From an uncultured Flavobacteriales bacterium (GTDB taxonomy: Bacteria > Bacteroidota > Bacteroidia > Flavobacteriales_E > Vicingaceae), in the NCBI GenBank assembly GCA_937925525.1, contig CALALS010000121.1, positions 1-21,227 of the forward strand: a stretch of 21,227 nt of DNA. Reading direction: 5' to 3'. Position numbers and translations under genes: made by a program. Below, piece by piece: positions 14,096 to 21,227 of this stretch (the first letter of the stretch is position 1; the number at the start of each line of letters is the position of its first letter). The notes beneath the pieces are model-generated. The model worked only from the letters and a program-made list of their open reading frames with translations, was not told the DNA's origin and did no database searches.

Positions 14096-15874
14096 CTAAA
14101 AATAAAAATACGGAATGATTAAAGAGGCCGATATCCAAAGGATAATGGAGAGGATTCCTCCTATTAACAGGAAGTGTTTAAACTTGTATATTCCTATTCC
14201 ATAAATAATTGCGTTTGTTTGGTAGCCAATTGGTGTAAAAAAGCTAAAGCTAGAGGCAAACATAATGGCCAAAATAAAAGGTTTGGCGTTCATTTGCAGC
14301 ATAGATGATAAGGAGATGGCAATAGGTACAATTACTATTGCTGTTGCATTATTTGATACAAAACCACTTAAAACCATAGTAAAAAGAAAAAAAACAGATA
14401 ATACCGTTTCAGGTGATTTTTCTGATAATAAATCCTTTAGTATTTCAGCAATATACATATCTGTACCTGTATTTTTCATTGCCAGACCCAAAGGAATCAT
14501 ACCGGCTAATAAAAAGATTACTTGCCAATTTATGCCTTCATATGCTTTTTTAAAACTTATGGTTCTTGTAAATACACACATTGCTAGGCCAATTAATGCA
14601 CTTTGCATGGTAGTTAAAATGCCACAAGCCGCCAGCACAACTACCGTAATAATTGACATAAATGAAATAGCTTTTTTATACCTTGGTACTCCCTTGAATG
14701 CATTTACAGACCTTAATAGGTGTGACTGTGTTCTTTGTTCCAAAAGCTTTTTTGTTTTTTTATTTCCGCCTATTAATATTCTATCTCCAACCTCAACTTT
14801 AATTTTAGAAAACAGGCTTTTTCCTATTCTAATTCTTGTAAAGAAATCTTTGTTTTTTTGAATTGCAAGGGGCGTCATTTCTGTGGCAAGACTTTTTTCA
14901 AGATCCTCTAAACCATATCCGATATATGGAGAGTTTGGCAAAATAAGCAGTTCGTGAAGAGAAGTGTAGAAAGGAGCCTCTGAGTCATTTTTCTTTAAAA
15001 TAGATATCCCTTCTTTTTTTGATGAGGTTACAAGGGTTTCAAAGTCTGCTTTTAAAACAATCTTATCTCCTTCTTCCAATAATAAAGTCTTTTTAGGGCT
15101 ATTGTAAGTCTTTTTCCCTCTCTCAATTTTAAATATCTGTATTTTTGAGTTCGAGTAAAAAAAAGTGTCTTTTATTGGTTTTCCGGACAGTGGAGATCCT
15201 TTGTCAATACTAATGGAAGCTATATAATTGTCTTGATTATTTAGTCGTTTATTTCTAGGCGGCTGTTTTGGTAAAAAATAAATACTCAAAACAACGACTA
15301 TTGGTGTTGCAATAAAAAATAATATTGCGCCAATATGTGCAAACTCAAAAAAGTGAAATGTTGCCTCACCATAGCTTTTGGTAATATCGTTTACAATAAG
15401 GTTTGTGCTGGTACCCATCAATGTTGAAGTTCCTCCTAATATTCCTGCAAACGAAATAGGAAGGAGTAGTTTATTTCTGTCTATTCTGTGCTTTTTTGCT
15501 AAATCATTAATCAGTTTTATAAAAACTATTACAACCGCTGTTGTGCTTATAAAAGATGAAAAAAATCCAACCAGTACCATTATTATTGGAATAACAGCCC
15601 ATAACGAAAACCTAGAAAGAGTGCTAAATTTTCTTGCTATACCTGATATTACACCGCTTTCTTCAAGTGCTTTTGCCAATACCATTAAACACAAAATGGT
15701 GATTACAGCTGGATTGGAAAAGCCTGATACAGCTTCCTCTGGCGACACCAAGCCACAAAGCATTGTAGAAATGAGGATAAAAAAAGCGGTTTTATCTACA
15801 GAAAAAATATCTAGAATAAATAAAACAACCGTTATCCCCAAAATAATAAGGGTTAATAAAATCGGTGTTGTCAT
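14096..15874 (-). CDS. SLC13/DASS-family anion permease with two RCK_C (TrkA-C) domains
   Basis: Inner-membrane transporter of the divalent-anion/sodium symporter group; substrates in the family include sulfate, phosphate and dicarboxylates, and the one here is unknown. Five to six membrane helices at about 5-200 include the SxTS-type segment ISTTAVVIVFIKLI and GGTSTLMGTSTNLIVND, the family's binding-site signature. Two cytosolic RCK_C domains follow (about 213-290 and 302-382). The second membrane half (about 400-592) carries the matching SNNATAIVIVPIAIS and IGYQTNAIIYGIG. The 592-residue length is normal. It lies 9 nt after the Nramp-like gene and 58 nt before the CsgG/PP2C cassette, so read-through into the cassette is possible. 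Confidence 0.88.
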   Translation of the reverse strand: MTTPILLTLIILGITVVLFILDIFSVDKTAFFILISTMLCGLVSPEEAVSGFSNPAVITILCLMVLAKALEESGVISGIARKFSTLSRFSLWAVIPIIMVLVGFFSSFISTTAVVIVFIKLINDLAKKHRIDRNKLLLPISFAGILGGTSTLMGTSTNLIVNDITKSYGEATFHFFEFAHIGAILFFIATPIVVVLSIYFLPKQPPRNKRLNNQDNYIASISIDKGSPLSGKPIKDTFFYSNSKIQIFKIERGKKTYNSPKKTLLLEEGDKIVLKADFETLVTSSKKEGISILKKNDSEAPFYTSLHELLILPNSPYIGYGLEDLEKSLATEMTPLAIQKNKDFFTRIRIGKSLFSKIKVEVGDRILIGGNKKTKKLLEQRTQSHLLRSVNAFKGVPRYKKAISFMSIITVVVLAACGILTTMQSALIGLAMCVFTRTISFKKAYEGINWQVIFLLAGMIPLGLAMKNTGTDMYIAEILKDLLSEKSPETVLSVFFLFTMVLSGFVSNNATAIVIVPIAISLSSMLQMNAKPFILAIMFASSFSFFTPIGYQTNAIIYGIGIYKFKHFLLIGGILSIILWISASLIIPYFYF

Positions 15875-15883
15875 TTTAACGTA

Positions 15884-17143
15884 TTAGACTATTGAATAAA
15901 CATATACAATAGTGAATACCACTAAAAAAACTATACCAAAGTAGCTTACTACTCTAAGCCATAGCGGAGGTGTGCTTGTTGGGGGAATATATTTTTTTGA
16001 AACTAGTCGAAAGTTCACAATAGCAATTATAGGAGCAATTAAAAACGAAATAGTTGTGGCTAGATCAATAAGCGCCTTAAACCCTTTAGGCTGATTATGA
16101 AATATATAGATGATTAAAAAGGAGCCGAAAGCTGTTAAAAAAAGGATAATGTTGTAGATAGGTGCTTGTTCTCTGTTATTAAAAAAAAGAATTTCCAAAG
16201 TTCTTTTTAATGCTCTAGAGTAACCATCAAACACCGCTATACAGGTGCCAAACATAATTGAAAATGCTGCTGAAGCAATAATAATTCTACTCCATGAACC
16301 TATAGTTTGTGTATATAATTCTACAACTTGGTTGGCAAATTTTGCCCCACTTTCAGAAAAGACTGTTCCTGAACCATACATTAAATAGGCTCCTAAAAAA
16401 ATGAAGCAGACGGCTAATACAGAGCTAACAATATATCCTAGGTTAAAATCAAATAAGGTCTCTTTAAGTGTTGGTTTATATCCTGTTTGCTTTATTCTTT
16501 CTATTGTCCACAAACTATTCCAGGCAGACAAGTCAACGGCCGTAGGCATCCATCCCATTAATGCAATCAAAAAACCTATTCCGGCTCCATTCCATATTTC
16601 AGGTGGAATAAATCCCTCTGCTTTTTCAATAGGGCCATTCGCTAGTGTTAGAATAAATGCGATGATTGTGGTTACTAAAAGCACACTTCCAATAATCTTT
16701 ATTAAACCGTCTAATAAATTATACTTTCCGAAAAAAAGGATTGCTATACAAACACTAAACAAAATAGCGGTTGTGGTTAAAATATTAATATGGTTTGCCA
16801 GACCAAAAAGATTGTCTAAAAACCCGGCTGTTACGAAACCAACTGCCGAGCATACAAAAAACATCGAAACTAAAGTTATCAAAAAGTAAAGCCATATCAT
16901 CCAGTTCCCGATTCTTTTATAGCCATCAATTATACTATGGCCGGTAACATTTGCGTAGCGAGAGCCATACTCGAAAAAGGGATATTTAAATAAGTTAGCT
17001 AGTATAACAGCCCAAAGTAATCCAAAGCCAAAATTTGCTCCGGCTCTTGTTGATTGCACTAAATGTGAAACCCCAATTGCTGTGGAGGCAAATAAAATTC
17101 CCGGGCCTAATGTTTTTAAAAGATGTTGAACCTTAATGTTCAT
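15884..17143 (-). CDS. Nramp-family transporter lacking the DPGN metal-binding motif
   Basis: Eleven-or-so membrane helices with Nramp-type organisation. The first helix begins GPGILFAST, and after it RAGANFGF aligns with the family's conserved AGAxFGY. Where metal-transporting Nramps have Asp-Pro-Gly-Asn, this protein has Gly-Val-Ser-His (residues 24-27). In the sixth helix the usual MPHN is MPTA (from Met199). Such divergent relatives exist in Bacteroidota and are generally labelled Nramp-family without proven substrate. The 419-residue length is normal. The start overlaps the end of the upstream isomerase gene by 11 nt, suggesting coupled translation. Divalent metal transport should not be assumed; proton, cation or other small-molecule transport is possible. 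Confidence 0.82.
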   Translation of the reverse strand: MNIKVQHLLKTLGPGILFASTAIGVSHLVQSTRAGANFGFGLLWAVILANLFKYPFFEYGSRYANVTGHSIIDGYKRIGNWMIWLYFLITLVSMFFVCSAVGFVTAGFLDNLFGLANHINILTTTAILFSVCIAILFFGKYNLLDGLIKIIGSVLLVTTIIAFILTLANGPIEKAEGFIPPEIWNGAGIGFLIALMGWMPTAVDLSAWNSLWTIERIKQTGYKPTLKETLFDFNLGYIVSSVLAVCFIFLGAYLMYGSGTVFSESGAKFANQVVELYTQTIGSWSRIIIASAAFSIMFGTCIAVFDGYSRALKRTLEILFFNNREQAPIYNIILFLTAFGSFLIIYIFHNQPKGFKALIDLATTISFLIAPIIAIVNFRLVSKKYIPPTSTPPLWLRVVSYFGIVFLVVFTIVYVYSIV

Positions 17144-18131
17144 TCAGAGGAATTTCTGAAAGTTTACTTTTCAAAAATACAATGTTTTTTATGAGCTCTG
17201 GGTCTGCATCGTTTAACTCTGCTAAAAAAAGTGAAACCCAGTCGCAAATATTTATTAGGTAAAGTGTTCTCTCTATTCTGTTATGTCCTTTCGATTTTAT
17301 CGTGATTATTTCTTCTACTTGCGGAGAGATTATTTCCTTGTTAATGTCTATTCTATAATTGTTTCTGCTACTTTCATCGCCTCCCACTAAAAAAACAGGA
17401 GCAATAAAAGGATAATTAATGTCCCAACCTACCAGCTCGTTATGGTTCATTTCCGGAATAGCGTGATGCCAACAAAGTGTTTTAGAGTTTTCATTAAGCT
17501 GCTGCCTAAACCTCACAGCTACACCTGAATAAAAAGTTTCAGCATAAATAACCGGTATTTTTCCTTTTAATTGATGAGCAATTTTTTCTGCTTCTTTAAC
17601 AATCTCCTTGTGGCTTTTTTCTATTAAAGTTGCCGATGACAAAAAATCTTCTTTATGATTAGACGCTATTACGTCATACAGTTTTAAGATAAAAAAAAGC
17701 TGAGGAAATGAATATCCGAAAGCACTTCTTGGCGGTTGACCTGAGGGAATTTGAATATAATTGTAGCCCTTTTGTTTTGCTATATCTAATAATACTCCGC
17801 CACTAGTTAATACTACTACTTCACAATTTTTTGTTCCTGCTTGCTGAATACAGCTAATTGTCTCTTCGGTATTCCCTGAGTAAGAGCTGGCAATTACCAG
17901 TGTGTTCTTATTGGCAAAAGCAGGCAGCTGATAAGATTTGCAGCAAACTACCGGTAATTTGCAACTATTATAAATTATTTGTGAAGCTATTGTGCCGCCT
18001 ATTCCGGAGCCACCCATTCCACAAATAACCACATTGTTTATCTCTCCATTAAAAGATTTAAAGCTGGCTGCTTCTGCAATTTTTATCGCTTCATTTAAAT
18101 CTTTCGGAAATTGCTTTAATAATTCTTTCAT
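17133..18131 (-). CDS. Bifunctional phosphoglucose/phosphomannose isomerase (SIS domain)
   Basis: Cytosolic isomerase converting glucose-6-phosphate or mannose-6-phosphate to fructose-6-phosphate. Two SIS-fold halves. The N-terminal half has GMGGSGIGG (38-46) and the phosphate-binding SSYSGNTEET (82-91); RSAFGYSF (135-142) follows. In the C-terminal half, QLNENSK (Glu214) and PEMNHNEL (His230) give the catalytic Glu and His with the 16-residue spacing known from the archaeal PGI/PMI enzyme. The 332-residue length is normal. It is the first gene of a minus-strand run with the two transporters and is divergent from lysS across 150 nt; no convincing promoter for it was found there. The link between sugar isomerase and transporters is unclear. 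Confidence 0.9.
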   Translation of the reverse strand: MKELLKQFPKDLNEAIKIAEAASFKSFNGEINNVVICGMGGSGIGGTIASQIIYNSCKLPVVCCKSYQLPAFANKNTLVIASSYSGNTEETISCIQQAGTKNCEVVVLTSGGVLLDIAKQKGYNYIQIPSGQPPRSAFGYSFPQLFFILKLYDVIASNHKEDFLSSATLIEKSHKEIVKEAEKIAHQLKGKIPVIYAETFYSGVAVRFRQQLNENSKTLCWHHAIPEMNHNELVGWDINYPFIAPVFLVGGDESSRNNYRIDINKEIISPQVEEIITIKSKGHNRIERTLYLINICDWVSLFLAELNDADPELIKNIVFLKSKLSEIPLNEH

Positions 18132-18259
18132 CGGCTTTATCAGACGTCAGCAACAACATTTAGGTTGCAATTTTGCGTAAAAATAGAACAATGCGGCATT
18201 TATTAAAATTTATAATGCACAATATCACTATCGTTACAAAGTTTTCATAACTTATTTAC

Positions 18260-18267
18260 TACCTTTG
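18260..18267 (+). promoter_or_regulatory. Bacteroidota -7 promoter element for lysS operon
   Basis: TACCTTTG is a perfect match to TAnnTTTG, 23 nt before the preferred lysS start. The -33 region reads GTTTTC about 19 nt upstream rather than a clean TTG. The distance implies a short leader of roughly 15 nt. Confidence 0.6.
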
Positions 18268-18290
18268 CCACCGAAAAATAAATGCATAAA

Positions 18291-19997
18291 ATGGCACAGT
18301 TGTCAGAACAAGAAGTAATCAGAAGAGAGGCGCTTAAAGAGTTTGAAAAATTAGGCATTGACCCTTATCCCGCAGACCTTTTTCCAATAAATTCATATAC
18401 AAAAGACATTAAAGAAAATTTTGAGGAAGGTAAAGAGGTTGTTCTGGCAGGCAGAATGATGAGCAGAAGAATTATGGGAAAAGCTTCTTTTGCCGAAATT
18501 CAAGATTCAAAAGGTAGGCTACAAGTTTATATTAACAGAGATGAGATTTGTGAAGGAGAAGACAAAGAGTTGTATAACACTGTTTTTAAAAAATTACTTG
18601 ATATTGGTGATTTTATTGGAATAAAAGGAAATTTATTTACTACTCAGGTTGGTGAAAAGTCGGTTAAAGTAAAGGAGTTACTGGTTTTAAGCAAAGCTAT
18701 TAAGCCCTTGCCTATTGTTAAAACCGATAGCGAAGGAAAAACTCATGATGCATTTTCAGACCCTGAACTTCGTTACAGGCAAAGATATGTTGATTTAGTG
18801 GTAAACCCTCAGGTAAAAGAAATTTTCATTAAAAGAACTAAAATCATTCAAGCAATGCGCAACTTCTTTAACCAAAAAGGGTATTTAGAAGTAGACACCC
18901 CTGTTCTACAGCCCATTCCCGGAGGAGCAAGCGCTCGCCCTTTTGTAACACACCACAATGCGTTGGATATTCCCCTATATTTAAGAATTGCGAATGAGCT
19001 TTACTTAAAACGACTAATCGTTGGTGGTTTTGAAGGCGTTTATGAGTTTTCACGAAATTTTAGAAATGAGGGAATGGACAGGACGCATAATCCTGAGTTT
19101 ACCGCAATGGAAATTTATGTTGCTTATAAAGATTATAACTGGATGATGAGCTTTTGTGAGCAACTGCTTGAAAGCATCTGCATAGAAGTAAACGGAAACA
19201 CTAAAGTAACTTTTGGGCAACATGAGGTTGATTTTAAAGCTCCTTACGCAAAGTACACAATGACTGAGGCTATTAAAAAGTTTACCGATTTTGATATTAC
19301 GGGAAAGTCAGAAGAAGAGTTAGTTTCATGGTGTAAAAGTAATGGTGTTGAAGTTGACAACACTATGGGAAAAGGAAAGCTAATAGATGAAATTTTTGGA
19401 GCAAAATGTGAAGGAAATTTTATACAACCCACTTTTATTACTGATTATCCTATTGAAATGTCTCCGCTTTGCAAAAAACACAGAGAAAATCCGGAACTAA
19501 CTGAACGCTTTGAGTTGATGGTTTGTGGGAAAGAAATAGCCAACGCCTATTCTGAGCTAAATGACCCTATTGACCAAAGAAATCGATTTGAAGAGCAACT
19601 AAAACTCTCTGAAAAAGGAGATGACGAAGCCATGTTTATAGATAAAGATTTTCTTCGTGCTTTAGAATATGGCATGCCACCAACATCAGGAATGGGAATA
19701 GGAATAGATAGGCTGGTTATGTTTTTAACCAACCAACAAAGCATTCAAGAGGTATTGTTTTTCCCACAAATGCGACCCGAAAAATTTGAAGAGAAGAAAG
19801 GTCCCGAATTATCAGAAAACGAAAAACTTATTTACGATATTCTTGTTAAAGAAAAATCTATTTTGCTTGATGACTTAAAAAACCAAACAGGACTCAGCAA
19901 TAAGCAATGGGATAAGGGTATAAAGGCGCTTTCAAGCCATGGGTTGGCCAAAGTAAAAAAGGAAGAAGATAAGCTTCTAGTAGATTTAGTTAACTAA
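18291..19997 (+). CDS. lysS: Lysine--tRNA ligase, class II
   Basis: Charges tRNA-Lys with lysine in the cytosol. An OB-fold anticodon-binding domain (about 30-150) is followed by the class II catalytic core with motif 2 FRNEGMDRTHNPEFT and motif 3 GMGIGIDRLVMFL. The segment FMEQ-type N-terminus reads MAQLSEQEVIRREAL. The ATG at 18291 is preferred because flavobacterial enzymes typically begin just before LSEQE; the in-frame ATG at 18282 would add only MHK and sit closer to the promoter. A C-terminal extension of about 55 residues (from SENEKLIYDILVKEK) looks like a small winged-helix-type module beyond the catalytic core; I recall similarly long LysS in other Bacteroidota. First gene of a five-gene run. 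Confidence 0.96.
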   Translation: MAQLSEQEVIRREALKEFEKLGIDPYPADLFPINSYTKDIKENFEEGKEVVLAGRMMSRRIMGKASFAEIQDSKGRLQVYINRDEICEGEDKELYNTVFKKLLDIGDFIGIKGNLFTTQVGEKSVKVKELLVLSKAIKPLPIVKTDSEGKTHDAFSDPELRYRQRYVDLVVNPQVKEIFIKRTKIIQAMRNFFNQKGYLEVDTPVLQPIPGGASARPFVTHHNALDIPLYLRIANELYLKRLIVGGFEGVYEFSRNFRNEGMDRTHNPEFTAMEIYVAYKDYNWMMSFCEQLLESICIEVNGNTKVTFGQHEVDFKAPYAKYTMTEAIKKFTDFDITGKSEEELVSWCKSNGVEVDNTMGKGKLIDEIFGAKCEGNFIQPTFITDYPIEMSPLCKKHRENPELTERFELMVCGKEIANAYSELNDPIDQRNRFEEQLKLSEKGDDEAMFIDKDFLRALEYGMPPTSGMGIGIDRLVMFLTNQQSIQEVLFFPQMRPEKFEEKKGPELSENEKLIYDILVKEKSILLDDLKNQTGLSNKQWDKGIKALSSHGLAKVKKEEDKLLVDLVN

Positions 19998-20003
19998 AAA
20001 ATT

Positions 20004-20384
20004 ATGTTTAAAAAAGGAAGTAAACTATATAGTATCTTTAATAACAAGTGTCCACATTGTCAAGAGGGAGACTTTTATGTCTCAAAGAATCCCTTTTCTT
20101 TAAAGCATCTTGGGGAACTGAATAAAAAGTGTGATGAATGTGGCAAAAGCTATTACAAAGAACCCGGCTTTTATTTCGGTGCCATGTATGTAGCTTATGC
20201 ATTAGGATGTGGGTTTTTTATAACTTCTTGGGTGGCATTTCGGCTTATCGCTCCGGGCACAGAAACATTTACACAAGTAATTACTATTGGAATATTGGCC
20301 GTAATAATTTCTCCTTATTTCTTTTGGCTTTCAAAGATAATTTGGGCCAACATGTTTATTCATTATAAACCAAATGATTTATGA
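20004..20384 (+). CDS. DUF983 small membrane protein with zinc-ribbon-like cysteines
   Basis: Uncharacterised inner-membrane protein family DUF983. Two CXXC pairs, CPHC (16-19) and CDEC (43-46), suggest a cytosolic zinc knuckle. The family hallmark KEPGFYFGAMYVAYALG (about 52-68) leads into the first of two membrane helices (about 58-80 and 88-112). The 126-residue length is normal. It lies 6 nt after lysS and overlaps the next gene by 4 nt (ATGA), indicating one operon with translational coupling. Biochemical role unknown. Confidence 0.88.
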   Translation: MFKKGSKLYSIFNNKCPHCQEGDFYVSKNPFSLKHLGELNKKCDECGKSYYKEPGFYFGAMYVAYALGCGFFITSWVAFRLIAPGTETFTQVITIGILAVIISPYFFWLSKIIWANMFIHYKPNDL

Positions 20385-20746
20385 AAAAACTTATCTACTC
20401 TTTCGCGCTATTAACACTTTTCTTTTCAGCTTGCGGACAAAACAATACTCCGGCAGAAAACTTTAAGCGAGTTTCGCAAGAAGAGTTTAAAAAAGAACTA
20501 ACGAATGATGTTCAATTAATTGATGTAAGAACACCGGAAGAATTTGCTGCCGGACATATTGACGGAGCAATTAATGTTGACTTTCACAGTAATTTTGAAA
20601 ATGAAATTCAAAAAGTAGATTTAACAAAAAAAACGTTAATCTATTGCCAGGCAGGAGGAAGAAGCGCAAAAGCTCTAGAAATTATGAAAACAATGGGTTT
20701 CCCAGCTGTTTATGAGCTTGAAGGTGGCTTTTCTTCCTGGAAGTAG
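20381..20746 (+). CDS. Rhodanese-domain lipoprotein
   Basis: Envelope-anchored single-domain rhodanese (sulfurtransferase fold). The signal peptide ends in FFSAC, giving a lipidated Cys18; the following GQNN has no acidic cluster, so periplasmic rather than surface display is more likely. The rhodanese domain (about 30-121) shows LIDVRTPEEFAAGHIDGAINVD (positions 47-68) and the active-site loop CQAGGR, with catalytic Cys89. The residues around it are the common PspE/GlpE-like type, so activity is expected. Start overlaps the DUF983 stop. The sulfur donor and acceptor are unknown. Confidence 0.92.
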   Translation: MKKLIYSFALLTLFFSACGQNNTPAENFKRVSQEEFKKELTNDVQLIDVRTPEEFAAGHIDGAINVDFHSNFENEIQKVDLTKKTLIYCQAGGRSAKALEIMKTMGFPAVYELEGGFSSWK

Positions 20747-20973
20747 TGAAGAAGTTTATTTTCCAAAATACTTCTCTATGGTTAGTCTTATCATTAACTT
20801 TAGGCTTAGCTCCTTTTTTTCCGGAACCGCATATTTATGGTAAAATTAAATGGGTTTTGGGTGGCGCAAAAGGAATGACGATGGTAGATTGGTTTGATTT
20901 ATTTATGCATGGTGCCCCATGGTTAATTTTATTTGTATCTTTACTATCCAAATTTTTAATTAAAAAACATTAA
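20746..20973 (+). CDS. Small two-TM membrane protein, unknown function
   Basis: A 75-residue protein with two hydrophobic helices (about 8-26 and 53-72) around a loop containing GKIKWVLGGAKGM and DWFDLFMHGAPW. Similar mini-proteins in databases are, to my memory, sometimes labelled RND transporter; that name is not supported by anything here, since RND pumps are about 1000 residues. The start is GTG, overlapping the last base of the rhodanese stop (TAGTG); translation is probably coupled. Together with the rhodanese it may form a small envelope unit (inference). Confidence 0.75.
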   Translation: MKKFIFQNTSLWLVLSLTLGLAPFFPEPHIYGKIKWVLGGAKGMTMVDWFDLFMHGAPWLILFVSLLSKFLIKKH

Positions 20974-20977
20974 TCCA

Positions 20978-21100
20978 ATGAAAAAAATTGCTTTAGCCCT
21001 TTCATCTCTACTAGTTTTAGGAATATTAATGAGTAGCTGTACTTCAAATAAAAAATGCGGAGGAAGAAAAGCTATTAAAACCCCTATGGGAAAAATGTAG
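20978..21100 (+). CDS. 40-residue predicted lipoprotein
   Basis: A very short gene, ATG to TAG, starting 4 nt after the preceding stop. The first 20 residues (MKKIALALSSLLVLGILMSS) are a lipoprotein signal peptide ending before Cys21. The mature part would be about 20 residues, strongly basic, with one further cysteine (Cys27 in NKKCGGRK). No family recognised. Its signal peptide, tight spacing and in-operon position make it likely real, but the size leaves room for doubt. Confidence 0.6.
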   Translation: MKKIALALSSLLVLGILMSSCTSNKKCGGRKAIKTPMGKM

Positions 21101-21147
21101 TTAACAATTTTTAAAGAAATTTAATCTTTAAGTTCTTTCTTCTTTTA

Positions 21148-21155
21148 TAGCTTTG
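21148..21155 (+). promoter_or_regulatory. Candidate -7 promoter element for the gene at the window end
   Basis: TAGCTTTG matches TAnnTTTG fully and sits 18 nt before an ATG. No TTG box is seen at the expected distance upstream. Confidence 0.4.
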
Positions 21156-21173
21156 CTTAATTAATACGTGACT

Positions 21174-21227
21174 ATGTCTAATACACAACAAGAGTTTATT
21201 TTCAATAAAGAAAACTATAAATGGCTT
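21174..21227 (+). CDS. Partial gene, probable DUF3098 membrane protein N-terminus
   Basis: An ATG opens a frame (MSNTQQEFIFNKENYKWL) that runs off the window. The FIFNKENYKWL pattern recalls the start of DUF3098 proteins, small two-TM Bacteroidota membrane proteins, where a hydrophobic helix would follow directly. Only 18 residues are visible, so the family is a guess from memory. It has its own candidate promoter and follows a 73-nt gap after the mini-lipoprotein gene, so it probably starts a new unit. Confidence 0.45.
   Translation, partial: MSNTQQEFIFNKENYKWL

Noticed and set aside
14265..14861. 198-codon open frame on the plus strand
   Set aside because: Antisense to the second membrane half and RCK_C region of the SLC13 permease; composition is that of a mirror frame.
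15378..15887. 169-codon open frame on the plus strand
   Set aside because: It lies antisense to the well-supported SLC13 permease gene, with no recognisable motif; long antisense frames are common opposite hydrophobic genes.
16401..16889. 162-codon open frame on the plus strand
   Set aside because: Antisense to the Nramp-like gene with no start context or motif.
18132..18259. Riboswitch or small RNA in the isomerase-lysS gap
   Set aside because: No sustained hairpins or known aptamer motif; only a weak GCAAC/GTTGC repeat at 18150-18168 was seen.

Overview
The window is an AT-rich piece of a Bacteroidota chromosome, most likely from a Flavobacteriales-like lineage. The evidence is a type IX secretion (T9SS) C-terminal sorting domain, a Bacteroidota-style TonB protein, a lysyl-tRNA synthetase with flavobacterial-type motifs, lack of obvious Shine-Dalgarno sequences, and several matches to the Bacteroidota promoter -7 element TAnnTTTG. 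It is densely coding: no gene-free stretch exceeds about 150 bases. I saw no rRNA, tRNA, CRISPR array, transposase or phage gene.

Layout. (1) 40-3812: a TonB-like protein converges on a deoxynucleoside kinase gene across a shared hairpin. Upstream of the kinase on the minus strand lie a propeller-like exported protein and a GH3-family adenylating enzyme. (2) 3925-6797, plus strand: a lipid A-type acyltransferase, a T9SS-sorted beta-sandwich protein and a di-heme cytochrome c peroxidase whose signal peptide lies upstream of any standard start codon. (3) 6860-14037, minus strand: a tightly coupled four-gene cassette, read in the order DUF4145-TM-CsgG-like, exported CsgG-like with helical tail, cytosolic TPR-PP2C, and periplasmic TPR-TM-PP2C. 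This is the best candidate for a poorly described signalling system. (4) 14096-18131, minus strand: an SLC13/RCK_C transporter, an Nramp relative without the metal-binding DPGN motif, and a bifunctional phosphoglucose/phosphomannose isomerase. (5) 18291-21100, plus strand: lysS, a DUF983 membrane protein, a rhodanese lipoprotein, a two-TM mini-protein and a 40-residue lipoprotein, packed as one operon. The beginning of a probable DUF3098 gene reaches the window edge.

The most unusual DNA is around the last phosphatase gene. A 64-bp palindromic repeat has been accepted in frame inside its PP2C domain, and the neighbouring paralogue, which lacks it, serves as an internal control. Just past its stop codon are a perfect 12-bp inverted repeat, a REP-like fragment, and a short sequence that still encodes the PP2C C-terminal signature with a stop codon, apparently the stump of a further paralogue.

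How the genes may work together: the region-3 cassette looks like a cross-membrane sensing unit ending in Ser/Thr phosphatases of the SpoIIE/RsbU type. Its kinase, anti-sigma factor or STAS partner is not in the window. The other blocks are mostly envelope and housekeeping functions. All family assignments are from reading motifs by eye; no database search was run.
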